From Acididesulfobacillus acetoxydans (GTDB taxonomy: Bacteria > Bacillota > Desulfitobacteriia > Desulfitobacteriales > Desulfitobacteriaceae): 64,000 bases of DNA. The translations under genes and the position numbers were made by a program. This document shows positions 33,495-42,871 of the stretch, in pieces; the stretch's first letter is position 1, and every line of letters starts with the position of its first letter. The notes below the pieces were generated by a model that was not told the DNA's origin, searched no databases, and worked only from the letters and a program-made list of their open reading frames with translations. The DNA lies in NCBI RefSeq assembly GCF_900016645.1, contig NZ_CDGJ01000078.1. One strand, 5' to 3'.

Positions 33495-33669
33495 GGCGGA
33501 AGGGATGGGTTCAGTCAGACCTTGGCTATATTCGGGGGTGCTCCGGAGCGGAAGCTGCTGCCGGCGGAAGGGATTGGCTCAGTCAGACCTTGGCTATATT
33601 CGGGGGTGCTCCGGAGCGGAAGCTGCTGCCGGCGGAGGGATTGGTTCAGTCAGACCCTGGCTATTTTCC
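33495..33669. repeat. 68-bp tandem repeat, 2.6 copies, built from the end of ddl
   Basis: Units start at 33495, 33563 and 33631. The last copy contains the final codons and stop of ddl; the other two carry a near copy of the same (minus strand ATAGCCAAGGTCTGA). Each unit also holds the palindrome GCTCCGGAGC. Confidence 0.9.
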
Positions 33670-34780
33670 GATTCCGGGTGTCCCGGAACCGTTCCAAGCC
33701 AAGAGTGATGAGGCGGTCAACGAGTTCCCCATAAGGGATCCCGGTGGCTTCCCATAACTTGGCGTACATGGAAATCTGGGTAAAGCCAGGCATGGTGTTT
33801 ATTTCGTTGAGCACGATTTTGTCATCAGCCGTGACAAAGAAATCGACCCGGCCCAATCCCGAGGCATCCACGGCCCGAAAGGCTTTAACGGCGGTCGCCT
33901 GTAAATCAGCTTGAAGCGCGGGACTGAGCGGGGCCGGGATGAGAAGGCGGGAGGCGGAATCCTGATACTTGGCTTCATAATCATAAAATTCCCGGGCAGG
34001 CAGGATCTCGCCCGGGAGCGAAGCCCGGGCTTCGTCGTTGCCCAGGACGCTGACCTCGATTTCACGCCCGCGGATATTTTCTTCAACTACTATCTTCCGG
34101 TCATAAATTGCCGCAAGTTCCAAGGAACGCCTAAGTTCAAGGTTGTCATGAGCCTTGCTGATGCCGACGCTGGATCCCAGATTTGCGGGTTTAACAAAAC
34201 AAGGAAAGCCGAGGTTTTCCGCGATACGATGGATGCAGCCTTCCGCATCACGGCGTATTTCGGCGCGCAAAAATGTCAGATAGTGTGCCAAGGGCAAACC
34301 CGCCTGGGCAAAGACAGCTTTCATCCGGTCTTTATCCATACCGAGCGCGGAACCCAATACTCCGGAACCTACGTAGGGAAGATTCGCCATCTCCAAGAGG
34401 CCCTGCAGAGTGCCGTCTTCCCCAAACGGACCGTGCAGAACCGGAAAGACAAGGTTCACCCGGCCCCCGTTGGGAAGTTCCCGGCGATCCAAGGCCATAA
34501 AATGCGGATTTTCCGGGTCGTGAACCAAGGTCACTTGTACCCCGTCCCGCCCGAACTCACCGGGCGCAGAAGCCCCGACACCTTGCTTAAGAACTTGGTC
34601 CGGCGTGATTCCCCAATACCAACGTCCGTTCTGAGCTATCCAGACAGTTTCAACACCGTACTTGCCGCGGTCAATGGCCTGAAGCACAGATTTGGCGGAG
34701 TTAACGGATACCTCGTGTTCTCCGGATTGGCCGCCGAACAATAAAGCGACGCGTAAGGACGTATCTTGCAAGCTATCCAC
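33650..34780 (-). CDS. ddl: D-alanine--D-alanine ligase
   Basis: 376 residues. ATP-grasp enzyme with GGQSGEHEVSVNSA at the N-terminus, HGPFGEDGTLQGLLEMANLPYVGSGVLGSA, KPANLGSSVGISK (ATP loop), and metal/substrate residues in VDFFVTADDKIVLNEINTMPGFT. It makes the D-Ala-D-Ala dipeptide for peptidoglycan. Monocistronic here. Its 3' end has been copied into a tandem repeat downstream. Confidence 0.95.
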   Translation of the reverse strand: MDSLQDTSLRVALLFGGQSGEHEVSVNSAKSVLQAIDRGKYGVETVWIAQNGRWYWGITPDQVLKQGVGASAPGEFGRDGVQVTLVHDPENPHFMALDRRELPNGGRVNLVFPVLHGPFGEDGTLQGLLEMANLPYVGSGVLGSALGMDKDRMKAVFAQAGLPLAHYLTFLRAEIRRDAEGCIHRIAENLGFPCFVKPANLGSSVGISKAHDNLELRRSLELAAIYDRKIVVEENIRGREIEVSVLGNDEARASLPGEILPAREFYDYEAKYQDSASRLLIPAPLSPALQADLQATAVKAFRAVDASGLGRVDFFVTADDKIVLNEINTMPGFTQISMYAKLWEATGIPYGELVDRLITLGLERFRDTRNRKIARV

Positions 34781-35178
34781 TCCCTTTCACCGGTTTATCC
34801 AATCGCGAGACTCCCACTTCTGCGGGCTGGAGTGTTCCCTACCAGACAAGTATTTTTTGCAAGCTGGCCGTTCGGCGACAGTGTCCGGAGGACGCTAGCG
34901 CGATGTTCAGCTTCTGCCAAACGAGTTTACTCTATATATCTACGCGCAACGTATCAGTATCATACCCCGAGGTCGGAGCAGCCTTTAGGTTTTGCAGCAG
35001 GTGTCTTGCCAAAACGGCCAAGCCGCCGGAAAGTTTTCCGGCTTCACGTGGGCGGAAGGTATTTCCCCTGTCCTTAAGCGTGCAGCCGTTCTCGTCAAGG
35101 CCTCCCTGAGAAAATATTCACTGGCAGCTGCTCGCAGCGAAGCGGCGTCGCGTCAGGGGTCAGGAAAAGCCAAGCGGC
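34781..35178. other. Spacer with degenerate copy of the ynbB 3' end
   Basis: No intact gene. 35008-35070 resembles the last ~20 codons of the downstream ynbB-like gene (minus strand reads IPSAHVKPENFPAAWPFWQD versus ISYAYVKLGNILAALQLWQD). The rest holds nothing recognisable. Confidence 0.6.
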
Positions 35179-35739
35179 TCATTTGGCGAGCGGTCCGAAT
35201 CGACTCAGCGGCCAGTAGCGGAACAGGGCCCGGCCGGTGACATTTTTCAGGGGCAGAAAGCCCCAGACCCTGGAGTCGTCGCTGTTATTGCGGTTGTCCC
35301 CCATCACGAAAAGATCCCCCGGCGGGACGACCACAGGTCCGTAGCTTCCCTGTTCGGGAGCGAGCAGGTAAGGTTCGTAGAGGGCTTTGCCGTTGACATA
35401 GGTTTTATGGTCTTTAATCTGAATCTTATCCCCGGGCAAACCGATAACGCGTTTGATGAAATCCTCCTGGGAATGGGCGGCCGCGGGCGGACGAAAGACA
35501 ATAATGTCACCCCTGCGGATGTGATCAAAATACTTGAAGAAGAACTTGTCCACGATGACCCGGTCCTGAAGTTGAATCGTCGGCAGCATCGATCCCGTCG
35601 GGATAACCCGCGCCTCGATCACATAGGTCCTGATAGCCCAGGAAAGGACAAAAGCGATCAGGACAATTTCCACAAGTTCCAAAAGGAAGCGTCCGCCGCT
35701 TTTGCGCGGCTCCTCGACATTCATCTGCGGCTCGTCCAC
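35179..35739 (-). CDS. lepB: Signal peptidase I
   Basis: 186 residues, one N-terminal membrane span (FLLELVEIVLIAFVLSWAI). Catalytic Ser in PTGSMLPTIQ and Lys in DFIKRVIGLPGD; the closing box GDNRNNSDDSRVWG is present. Cleaves leader peptides outside the membrane. It is flanked on both sides by copies of the ynbB 3' end. Confidence 0.95.
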   Translation of the reverse strand: MDEPQMNVEEPRKSGGRFLLELVEIVLIAFVLSWAIRTYVIEARVIPTGSMLPTIQLQDRVIVDKFFFKYFDHIRRGDIIVFRPPAAAHSQEDFIKRVIGLPGDKIQIKDHKTYVNGKALYEPYLLAPEQGSYGPVVVPPGDLFVMGDNRNNSDDSRVWGFLPLKNVTGRALFRYWPLSRFGPLAK

Positions 35740-35787
35740 ATTTTACACCTTCCTTGCTGCTTAGATGTTCGTTGTACAAGAGGCCGT

Positions 35788-37065
35788 TTACAAGAGGGCG
35801 TCTTGCCATAATTGCAGAGCCGCCAGAATGTTTCCCAGCTTCACATAAGCGTAAGATATGCCGCCTTGCTGGTAGGCGATGTACGGTTCACGCAAGGGCC
35901 CGTCCGCGGAAAATTCGCTGGTTGCCCCTTGCACAAAAGTTCCTCCGGCCATGATCACTTCGTCCCCATAGCCGGGCATGCCGGCCGGGATCGGCAGAAC
36001 ATGCGCATCCACCGGGGAACCTTTCTGCAACCCCTGGCAAAAAGCAATCATCTTTTCTTTCGAGTTCAATTTGACCGCCTGGATGAGGTCGGAACGCGCC
36101 GACTCCGGCAGAGGATGGACCTCGAATCCCAGGGCCTGCCAAAAGGCCGCGGCAAAGATCGCACCTTTTAGGGCTTCGCTGACAGTCAGCGGGCTGAAAA
36201 AAAGTCCCTGGAAGAAAAGGCGCTGCCCTTCCAAGGTAGCCCCCACTTCCCCTCCGATACCGGGCGCGGTCAGGCGCTGACCTGCCAGTTCCACCAACTC
36301 GCGGCGACCGGCGATATACCCTCCGGTGGGAGCGAGGCTTCCGCCCAAATTCTTGATCAGTGAACCTGCCATGAGATCGGCCCCGACGTCGCCGGGTTCG
36401 CGTGTTTCCACCAGTTCTCCGTAACAGTTGTCTACGAAGATCAAGATCCCCGGATGGAGCCTATGAATGTAGTCCACCAACTCGGAAATCTGGGCGATAC
36501 TTAAAGCGTCCCGCCAGGCGTACCCTCTGGAACGCTGAACCAGGAGCAAACGGGTTTCCGGCCGAATCGCCTGCTCCAGCAACGCATACTGTATCGTCCC
36601 CTCCGGGCCCAGCGAAATAGAGGAGTAACTGACGCCGAAGTCCAGCAGGCTCCCCTGGCCCTGGCCTCGGAGGCCAATGACCTCCTCCAGAGTGTCATAC
36701 GGGTCTCCGGTGACAGAAAGGAGGTGGTCTCCCGGACGCAGGACCGCGAACAAGGCGACGGCAATGGCATGGGTGCCCGAGACAAACTGACCCCTGACCA
36801 GAGCAGCTTCCGTCCCCAATATTCTGGCCATGACACGATCTAGGGTTTCACGGCCGGCGTCCCCCAAACCGTAACCGTTTGAACCCTGCAAGTGATAAGA
36901 TGAGACCTTCTCCGCCTGAAAAGCCCGAAGAACCTTGGCATGATTATGTTCGAAACCTTCTTGCAGGACTTCCAGCTGTTCCCGCAGTTTACCCTCAGCC
37001 GTAACCCGCGCCTTGCGGATTCTTTCCGGCAGCTCTTCTTGGGTTAACAATACCTGGGATGTCAA
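35788..37065 (-). CDS. Methionine gamma-lyase-like PLP protein (YnbB family)
   Basis: About 425 residues from a TTG at 37065 with GAGGGGG upstream; an in-frame GTG lies at 37107. Fold-type I PLP enzyme: SNGYGLGDAGRETLDRVMARILGTEAALVRGQFVSGTHAIA, then FVDNCYGELVETREPGDVGADLMAGSLIKNLGG with the expected PLP lysine, and GTFVQGATSEFSADGP. Relatives are annotated as cystathionine beta-lyase or aluminium-resistance proteins; the true reaction is unclear. Between lepB and spoVK, as near spoVK/glnR in Bacillus. Confidence 0.88.
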   Translation of the reverse strand: MTSQVLLTQEELPERIRKARVTAEGKLREQLEVLQEGFEHNHAKVLRAFQAEKVSSYHLQGSNGYGLGDAGRETLDRVMARILGTEAALVRGQFVSGTHAIAVALFAVLRPGDHLLSVTGDPYDTLEEVIGLRGQGQGSLLDFGVSYSSISLGPEGTIQYALLEQAIRPETRLLLVQRSRGYAWRDALSIAQISELVDYIHRLHPGILIFVDNCYGELVETREPGDVGADLMAGSLIKNLGGSLAPTGGYIAGRRELVELAGQRLTAPGIGGEVGATLEGQRLFFQGLFFSPLTVSEALKGAIFAAAFWQALGFEVHPLPESARSDLIQAVKLNSKEKMIAFCQGLQKGSPVDAHVLPIPAGMPGYGDEVIMAGGTFVQGATSEFSADGPLREPYIAYQQGGISYAYVKLGNILAALQLWQDALL

Positions 37066-37167
37066 TACCTGAGCCCCCTCAAGCCAAATGTAACAATACT
37101 TACCCACATACTTCTGCTAGTATACTCCTGCCGGGCGGCTGTTGGCAACTGAAGTGTCCCTAAACCC

Positions 37168-38154
37168 CTAAACTTCGTCCCAGTCCAGGTCCGCCGCTAT
37201 GATCTCCATCAGTTCCTCGCGGGTAGAAGAGGCATTCTGAAAAAGGCGGACAGCCTGTTTGCGGACGGTCCGCTCCACCAGGTTGCGAATCAGACGGGCA
37301 TTGCCCGCATAGGGATGGAGATGCAAAAGCCCTTGCAGGATCCGCCGCAGGGATTCCTGCGCCTCCGGAGTCAAAGTGTACTGACGCTGGTTAAACATAC
37401 TGCGGCCGATGGCCAAAAGTTCTTCCAAAGAATAATCCGGGAAATCGATATGGATGGGGAAACGGGAACGCAACCCGGGATTGGTTTGCAAAAACCATTC
37501 CATTTCCTGACGGTATCCGGCCAAAATGAGAATCAGGTTATCCTTTTGGTCTTCCATCGCTTTAACCAGGGCGTCGATCGCTTCTTTGCCGAAATCTTTT
37601 TCTCCGCCTCTGGCCAAAGAGTAAGCTTCATCGATAAAAAGGACGCCACCCAAAGCCTTCTTTACCTGTTCCCGGGTTTTTTGAGCCGTGTGACCGATGT
37701 ATTCCCCCACCAGGTCCGCCCGCTCGCATTCGATGATATGTCCTTTCTGCAGGACGCCCATTTCTTTAAAGAGTCTGCCGATGATGCGGGCTACGGTGGT
37801 TTTTCCGGTTCCGGGATTTCCCCGGAAAATCATATGTAGGACTAAAGGCTCCGCCACGAGCTTTTCTCGGGTGCGCCTTTTTTGGATTTCCACATAAGCT
37901 TGCAGCTCCCGAATCAAGCGTTTAACTGAAATAAGTCCGATGAGTTCATCCAATTCACTGAGAATCTCATTGACGCGCTCTTTCTCCGTCGCTTGAACCG
38001 CGCTTCGGCCGAACGAAGCGGAGTTCTTCCCGGGAGCGGCGCCTGAGCCCTTGCGCAGCGGGGGTGCTCCTTGCGGGTGCGTCTCCGCAGGCTGAGGAGA
38101 CTCCACTACCGGAGGGGCTTGCCGGTCGGGCCGAAAAGTGACGCGTATTGGCAT
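37168..38154 (-). CDS. spoVK: SpoVK-like AAA+ ATPase (CbbX/CfxQ family)
   Basis: 328 residues from the ATG at 38154 (MPIRVTFRPDRQ); frame further upstream is unlike the family. A Pro-rich N-terminal ~50 residues is followed by the AAA+ module with Walker A GNPGTGKTTVARIIG, ECERADLVGEYIGHTAQKT pore-loop region, Walker B GVLFIDEAYSLA and sensor LILAGY. SpoVK acts in late sporulation in Bacillus. Family clear, sporulation role inferred. Confidence 0.85.
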   Translation of the reverse strand: MPIRVTFRPDRQAPPVVESPQPAETHPQGAPPLRKGSGAAPGKNSASFGRSAVQATEKERVNEILSELDELIGLISVKRLIRELQAYVEIQKRRTREKLVAEPLVLHMIFRGNPGTGKTTVARIIGRLFKEMGVLQKGHIIECERADLVGEYIGHTAQKTREQVKKALGGVLFIDEAYSLARGGEKDFGKEAIDALVKAMEDQKDNLILILAGYRQEMEWFLQTNPGLRSRFPIHIDFPDYSLEELLAIGRSMFNQRQYTLTPEAQESLRRILQGLLHLHPYAGNARLIRNLVERTVRKQAVRLFQNASSTREELMEIIAADLDWDEV

Positions 38155-38354
38155 GAAAAAGGGGCACCTCCCTCCCATCCTTATTACTATACGCGCGGAT
38201 CGGGCGAAAGGTGCCACAAAATTTGCTGTCAAAACCGTCTCCCGGCTCAAGACACTCTCAGCCGGCGGCATAAACGAGTTGCATTCACGCCGGCGTCTGA
38301 CCAAGAGGCTTAGCCGCATGCCCCTGGCTTTAGGGGAGATTCAGCGCGGGCCCT

Positions 38355-40178
38355 TCAGCTGCCGGTCAGACTTTTAGCATAGCGGACCCGGGAGGGATGA
38401 TCGAGGAACTTTTTGCGCAAACGAATGCTTTTCGGGGTGATCTCGACCAGTTCGTCTTCTTCAATAAATTCAAGGGCCTGCTCGAGAGTGAAGACCACGG
38501 CTTTTTCCAAACGCAGGGCCTCGTCGGCCGTGCTCGAGCGCATATTCGTAACGTGTTTCTTTTTGGCCACGTTGACTTCAATATCCTGTTCCCGGCTGTT
38601 TTCTCCCACAATCATTCCCTCATAAACTTTGATTCCCGGCTCAATGAAGATCCGGCCCCTCTCTTGCGCTTGGTAAAGGCCGTAAGTTGTGGCTTCTCCG
38701 TTTTCAAAGGCGATCAGAGCCCCGCGGTTGCGCCCGGAAATCTCCCCTTTGTAGGGCTCATAGCCGTGAAAGACATGGCTCATCATGCCTTCCCCACGCG
38801 TCTCCGTGAGAAATTCGTTACGGAAACCGATCAGCCCGCGGGCAGGCACCTTGAATTCCAGCCGGACTTGAGTTGGGGAAAGTGTTATCATATTGACCAT
38901 CTCGGCCTTGCGCCGACCCAAAAGTTCCATCACCGCCCCCACGGAGTTCTCCGGCACGTCGGCAATCAGGAACTCGATGGGTTCGCATTTTTCACCGTTA
39001 ATCGTCCTGTAGATCACTTCGGGTTTCGAGACCTGGAGTTCGTACCCTTCCCGGCGCATGTTTTCAATCAAAATGGACAGGTGGAGTTCTCCCCGGCCGG
39101 ATACCTTGAAGCTGTCCGCGGAATCGGTTTCCTCGACCTGCAAACTGACATTGGTTTCAACCTCTTTGAAAAGGCGTTCCCTGAGTTTGCGCGAAGTGAC
39201 AAATTCCCCCTCCAGTCCTGCGAAGGGGCTGTCGTTGACGATAAAATTCATGCTCAGGGTCGGCTCATCCACTTCGATCGTCGGCAAAGCCTCGGGGTTT
39301 AGGGCACAGGCCACAGTTTCTCCGATGTTGGCCGTGGTCAAGCCGGTCAATGCCACGATTTCCCCGGCCGCGGCCACGGGAACATCAACACGCTGCAGCC
39401 CTTCAAAGACATAGACTTTGCCGATCTTGGCTTTCTCATAAGTTTCGTCCCGCTTGATCAAGGTAACCTGCTCTCCTTGATGAATCGCACCGCGCACAAT
39501 CCGCCCTACGACGATTTTTCCCACATAGTCGTCATAATCCAGTGTGGTTACCAGAAGCTGCACCGGGGCCTCGAGGTCGACTTGGGGTGCGGGAATGTGG
39601 GCCATGATCATGTTAAAAAGAGGTTCCAGGGTCGGCTCGATCCGGTCCGGTGCCGTCCCGGTAGATCCTTGCCGGGCGGATGCATAAATCACCGGAAAAT
39701 CCAGTTGATCCTCGTCCGCGCCCAGTTCGATGAAGAGATCAAGAACTTCATCCACCACTTCCTCCGGGCGCGCATCGGCGCGATCTATTTTATTGACCAC
39801 GACAATCGGAGTGAGTTTCAGCTCCAGCGCTTTTCGCAGCACAAACCTCGTCTGCGGCATCGGCCCCTCGAAGGCATCCACGATTAAGAGGACGCCGTTA
39901 ACCATTTTCAGCACCCGTTCCACTTCTCCGCCGAAATCCGCATGGCCGGGTGTGTCCACGATGTTGATTTTCGTTCCTCGCCAATGCACGGAGGTGTTCT
40001 TTGACAGAATCGTGATGCCGCGTTCCCGTTCCAGGTCATTGGAGTCCATGACCCGCTCCATGACCTGCTGGTTAGCCCGGAAAGTTCCGCTTTGTTTCAG
40101 CATCGCGTCGACGAGTGTCGTTTTCCCGTGGTCAACGTGAGCTATGATTGCGATATTGCGTAAATTGGCAGTCTCCAC
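38355..40178 (-). CDS. typA: GTPase TypA/BipA
   Basis: 607 residues. Translational GTPase with IAHVDHGKTTLVDAML (G1), RERGITI (G2), DTPGHADFGGEVERV (G3) and NKIDR (G4), then domains II, III, V and the BipA-specific C-terminal domain. It binds ribosomes and helps 50S assembly or stress growth. Monocistronic. Confidence 0.95.
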   Translation of the reverse strand: METANLRNIAIIAHVDHGKTTLVDAMLKQSGTFRANQQVMERVMDSNDLERERGITILSKNTSVHWRGTKINIVDTPGHADFGGEVERVLKMVNGVLLIVDAFEGPMPQTRFVLRKALELKLTPIVVVNKIDRADARPEEVVDEVLDLFIELGADEDQLDFPVIYASARQGSTGTAPDRIEPTLEPLFNMIMAHIPAPQVDLEAPVQLLVTTLDYDDYVGKIVVGRIVRGAIHQGEQVTLIKRDETYEKAKIGKVYVFEGLQRVDVPVAAAGEIVALTGLTTANIGETVACALNPEALPTIEVDEPTLSMNFIVNDSPFAGLEGEFVTSRKLRERLFKEVETNVSLQVEETDSADSFKVSGRGELHLSILIENMRREGYELQVSKPEVIYRTINGEKCEPIEFLIADVPENSVGAVMELLGRRKAEMVNMITLSPTQVRLEFKVPARGLIGFRNEFLTETRGEGMMSHVFHGYEPYKGEISGRNRGALIAFENGEATTYGLYQAQERGRIFIEPGIKVYEGMIVGENSREQDIEVNVAKKKHVTNMRSSTADEALRLEKAVVFTLEQALEFIEEDELVEITPKSIRLRKKFLDHPSRVRYAKSLTGS

Positions 40179-40562
40179 TGAATTTCCCCTTCTTCTTGGT
40201 TATGCTGTGCCTATTCGTCAAAAAATGCACTACCTTTCAGTATATTATACAGATCATCAAAAGGCAACAACAGTTTGGCACTTTTTGCACTTTCTAAACG
40301 GCTGTCAGCGGCGCTCAGAGGCGTTCGACTGCTTTCGACGGCCATCAGCGGCGTTTGCGCCCGGTCGGAGTTCCCGGCTCAAGCTGCGGCCGTATACAGA
40401 CGGAGCGCGCTCTGCCCGTCCGGCCACTCCGCCTGCCGCGGACGCGCACCGACCTTACCCTTGCGCGCTGCGAGTGAGCGGCTCTTTTGGTTTTATGGCT
40501 AAGCGAGCGTCTGGGCCCACCGACCCCTTGCGCGCTGCGAGTGAGATTCCGATAGGCGAGAA
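40179..40562. other. GC-rich spacer with 21-bp direct repeats
   Basis: No gene. A perfect 21-bp repeat (CCCTTGCGCGCTGCGAGTGAG, within CGACC context) sits at 40458-40478 and 40525-40545, 67 bp apart. Upstream part near 40310-40360 has GGCG-rich imperfect repeats. Confidence 0.7.
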
Positions 40563-40588
40563 AAAATCCGGCCAACGGCCGGATTTTC
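40561..40588 (-). terminator. Terminator after hfq
   Basis: 11-bp stem AAAATCCGGCC (40563-40573) / GGCCGGATTTT (40577-40587), loop AAC; on the minus strand it runs into TTTTTTC. It ends the mutL-miaA-hfq transcript. Confidence 0.85.
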
Positions 40589-40601
40589 TAAGCTAAAGCT
40601 C

Positions 40602-40856
40602 CTATTCGTGAGGCTCTTCAGGTTGAGCGGTAGCTTGAGCCAAATTGATCGGGCGAATCGGCATGACCGTAGAAATGGCATGTTTGTAGACCATCTGCTG
40701 TTTTCCCTCGAATTCTATGACAACCGTAAAATTATCAAATCCGCGAACGATTCCCTTCAGCTGAAATCCGTTGACGAGGTAAATCGTCACGGGCAAGTTT
40801 TCTTTGCGCACCTGATTGAGAAAACCATCCTGCAAATTGATGGACGACTTATTCAT
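40602..40856 (-). CDS. hfq: RNA chaperone Hfq
   Basis: 84 residues from the ATG at 40856, with GGAGGGAG upstream. Sm1 motif region NLPVTIYLVNGFQLKGIVRGFDNFTVVIE and Sm2 YKHAISTV are intact; short C-terminal tail (PINLAQATAQPEEPHE). Forms a ring that binds small RNAs and mRNAs. Directly downstream of miaA, the standard order. Confidence 0.95.
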   Translation of the reverse strand: MNKSSINLQDGFLNQVRKENLPVTIYLVNGFQLKGIVRGFDNFTVVIEFEGKQQMVYKHAISTVMPIRPINLAQATAQPEEPHE

Positions 40857-40903
40857 ATTTCTCCCTCCATCACCATTGTTTACTAAATCGCTGTTCCACA
40901 CAT

Positions 40904-41857
40904 TCATTCTACACGAGTTTCCAAAGCTCTGCAAGTGCAGATCACGTCTGCGAGTATACGATTTGGCGAGAAGCGTGAGATGTCATACCAGGTGATACGC
41001 GGGTCGCGTCGAAACCAGGTAAATTGACGTTTGGCAAAATGCCTGGTATCCCTTTGCATTAAGCGCAGCGCTTCGGGCAGGGTGGCCAGTCCCCGGAGGT
41101 ACCAGAGGACATGCCGGTAACCCAGACTCTGAAGGGGTTTGAGTTCACGACTATAGCCGCTATGCAGGAGGTCTGCCGTCTCCTCGACCAAGCCCTCCCG
41201 GATCATTTCCGCGCAGCGCTCATCGATGCGGCGGTAGAGAATCTCGCGCGGCGCTTCCAGGCCGATGTAGATTGTGTTGGGAGCCAGTGGGGCGTACACC
41301 TTATCTGAGGCGGTTCTCGTCCCGGAGAGAGGCCGCCCGGTTAATTCAAACACTTCCAGGGCGCGAATGACCCGAACCCGGTCATTGACATGGAGCCGGG
41401 CCGCTGTCAGTGGATCACGTTCTGCTAACGCCCGGTGGAGGGCCTCCTTCCCTTCTTGCGCCAGAAAGCTGAGCCACTTTTGGCGGATTGCTCCCGAGCC
41501 TTTTTCACTGAAGCGATAAGGGTCCAGGAGGGAGCGGACATAGAGTCCCGTACCTCCGACCAAGATGGGAACATGGTCCCTGGCCTGGATTTCTGAGATC
41601 AGCCGGGAGGCAGCTTCCTGAAATTGGGCTGCACTATAAGGTTCGCGGGGATCCAGGAAGTCAAACAAGTGATGCGGGACCCCCTCCCTTTCGCCCGGAG
41701 GTGTCTTGGCGGAGCCGATATCCAGTTTTCTATAGACCTGGACGGAATCACCCGAGATAATCTCTCCCCGGACCGCCCGGGCCAAGTCCAAACCCAGAGC
41801 GGATTTTCCGACTGCCGTCGGCCCGACGATGACCACAAAGGGACGCACTGCTTTCAC
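40904..41857 (-). CDS. miaA: tRNA dimethylallyltransferase
   Basis: 317 residues; Walker A GPTAVGKSALGLDLA, substrate motif ISGDSVQVYRKLDIGSAKTP, VPHHLFD, and VGGTGLYVRSLL. It prenylates A37 of tRNAs reading U-starting codons; MiaB, encoded ~10 kb upstream in the same direction, then adds the methylthio group. Overlaps the methyltransferase gene by four bases. Confidence 0.95.
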   Translation of the reverse strand: MKAVRPFVVIVGPTAVGKSALGLDLARAVRGEIISGDSVQVYRKLDIGSAKTPPGEREGVPHHLFDFLDPREPYSAAQFQEAASRLISEIQARDHVPILVGGTGLYVRSLLDPYRFSEKGSGAIRQKWLSFLAQEGKEALHRALAERDPLTAARLHVNDRVRVIRALEVFELTGRPLSGTRTASDKVYAPLAPNTIYIGLEAPREILYRRIDERCAEMIREGLVEETADLLHSGYSRELKPLQSLGYRHVLWYLRGLATLPEALRLMQRDTRHFAKRQFTWFRRDPRITWYDISRFSPNRILADVICTCRALETRVE

Positions 41858-42789
41858 CTCAAGTCCACTATGCCAAAATCCACGGAACTATACCTGCCGC
41901 CCGGGAAAACCTCAAAACCGAGACGTTCGAACTCCGGGCTGCCTTTCCGCTCTTTCATGACGACTCTTTTCCGGGCCACGCGGCAGGCTTCCCGTACGCT
42001 GTCGCGGCTGAGGGGCTCTTTCTCGGCCCAGCGCTGTAAGGGCTGTATAGCGGCCGAACGGCTGCGGGTATGGCGAAACATCGGATCGAAATACACGACA
42101 TCCACAGCTTGCGCAGGCATCTTGCGCAATTCTTCCAAGTGGTCGCCCCAGTGCGCCTCAATCCTGCCCGCCGCTTCGCGCAAATGGGCCCAGGCCCGTT
42201 CTTTTTCGGGACTTTTTCTGAGTCCTGCCGTTGTTCTTCTTAAGTCATTGAGGCCGTCCCCGACCAGGGCGGCCAAAATGCCGGAACGTTCCACCGCCCG
42301 GACCGAACCCGTGCTGCCGACGGCCCAAGCTCCGACAAGGGCGTCACTGCCCAGGCCCAGAGTCGCATCAAAGAGGGAATCCCCCCTTCCCAGGCCGCAG
42401 GCTTCAAGAAAGCGATCCGGCTCACCCCGTTCGATGTTCAAAAGACGAAGCAAAGCCATACTGGGGTGGAAATACAGACTTTCTCCCGACACTGTCAGAA
42501 AAACTCCGGTCCGGGTAATTTTCAGCTCCGCCGGGTCGGAGGGAGTTGCTCCCGGGCCGCACGGAGTTTCCCTGGGGCCGGACGAATTTGCTCTCGGGCC
42601 GCACGGAGTTTCCCCTGGGCCGGACGGATTTGCTCCCGGTACAGCCGTAAGTCCCGCGCGCTCTGCCCTCCGGGCGGGACGCTCCAGCCAGCGGATTCCG
42701 GGCTGCCTTTGAAACCAGCGGGCTTTTTCCGCAAGTCTTTGATCCGGATGTACGGTATGAATCAGAACGGACATTTCTTCCAGGGCCAC
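41854..42789 (-). CDS. RsmJ-like SAM-dependent methyltransferase with repeat insertion
   Basis: 311 residues. Motif I-like LFDATLGLGSDALVGAWAVG and the catalytic-type DVVYFDPMFRHTRSRSAA match the RsmJ/SAM_MT family that modifies rRNA. Unusual: an in-frame 14-residue repeat (ANPSGPGETPCGPR / ANSSGPRETPCGPG / start of a third), encoded by 42-bp repeats at about 42546-42640. It splits the N-terminal domain. Overlaps miaA. Confidence 0.78.
   Translation of the reverse strand: MALEEMSVLIHTVHPDQRLAEKARWFQRQPGIRWLERPARRAERAGLTAVPGANPSGPGETPCGPRANSSGPRETPCGPGATPSDPAELKITRTGVFLTVSGESLYFHPSMALLRLLNIERGEPDRFLEACGLGRGDSLFDATLGLGSDALVGAWAVGSTGSVRAVERSGILAALVGDGLNDLRRTTAGLRKSPEKERAWAHLREAAGRIEAHWGDHLEELRKMPAQAVDVVYFDPMFRHTRSRSAAIQPLQRWAEKEPLSRDSVREACRVARKRVVMKERKGSPEFERLGFEVFPGGRYSSVDFGIVDLR
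42546..42645 (-). repeat. 42-bp in-frame tandem repeat inside the methyltransferase gene
   Basis: Units begin at 42546, 42588 and 42630 (TTGCTC..CGG on the + strand), 42 bp each, the third partial. Being a multiple of three it leaves the frame open, giving a Gly/Pro-rich 14-residue repeat. Confidence 0.88.
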
Positions 42790-42871
42790 GCCCGCTTCAC
42801 TCCTCCACCTATCGTAACCTCCCGTTGGCCAAGGCCGGCTAAAGCAGCCGGGAGCATGCGGCCCGGCTTGT

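Noticed and set aside
33495..33669. Possible CRISPR array
   Set aside because: The whole 68-bp unit is repeated, with no unique spacers and only 2.6 copies.
33401..33757. + strand frames through the 68-bp repeats giving repeated peptides (e.g. RPWLYSGVLRSGSCCRR)
   Set aside because: The unit is not a multiple of three, so all three frames stay open merely through repetition; the repeat is explained by the end of ddl.
38397..39302. 301-codon + strand frame opposite typA
   Set aside because: Antisense shadow; TypA is complete and convincing.
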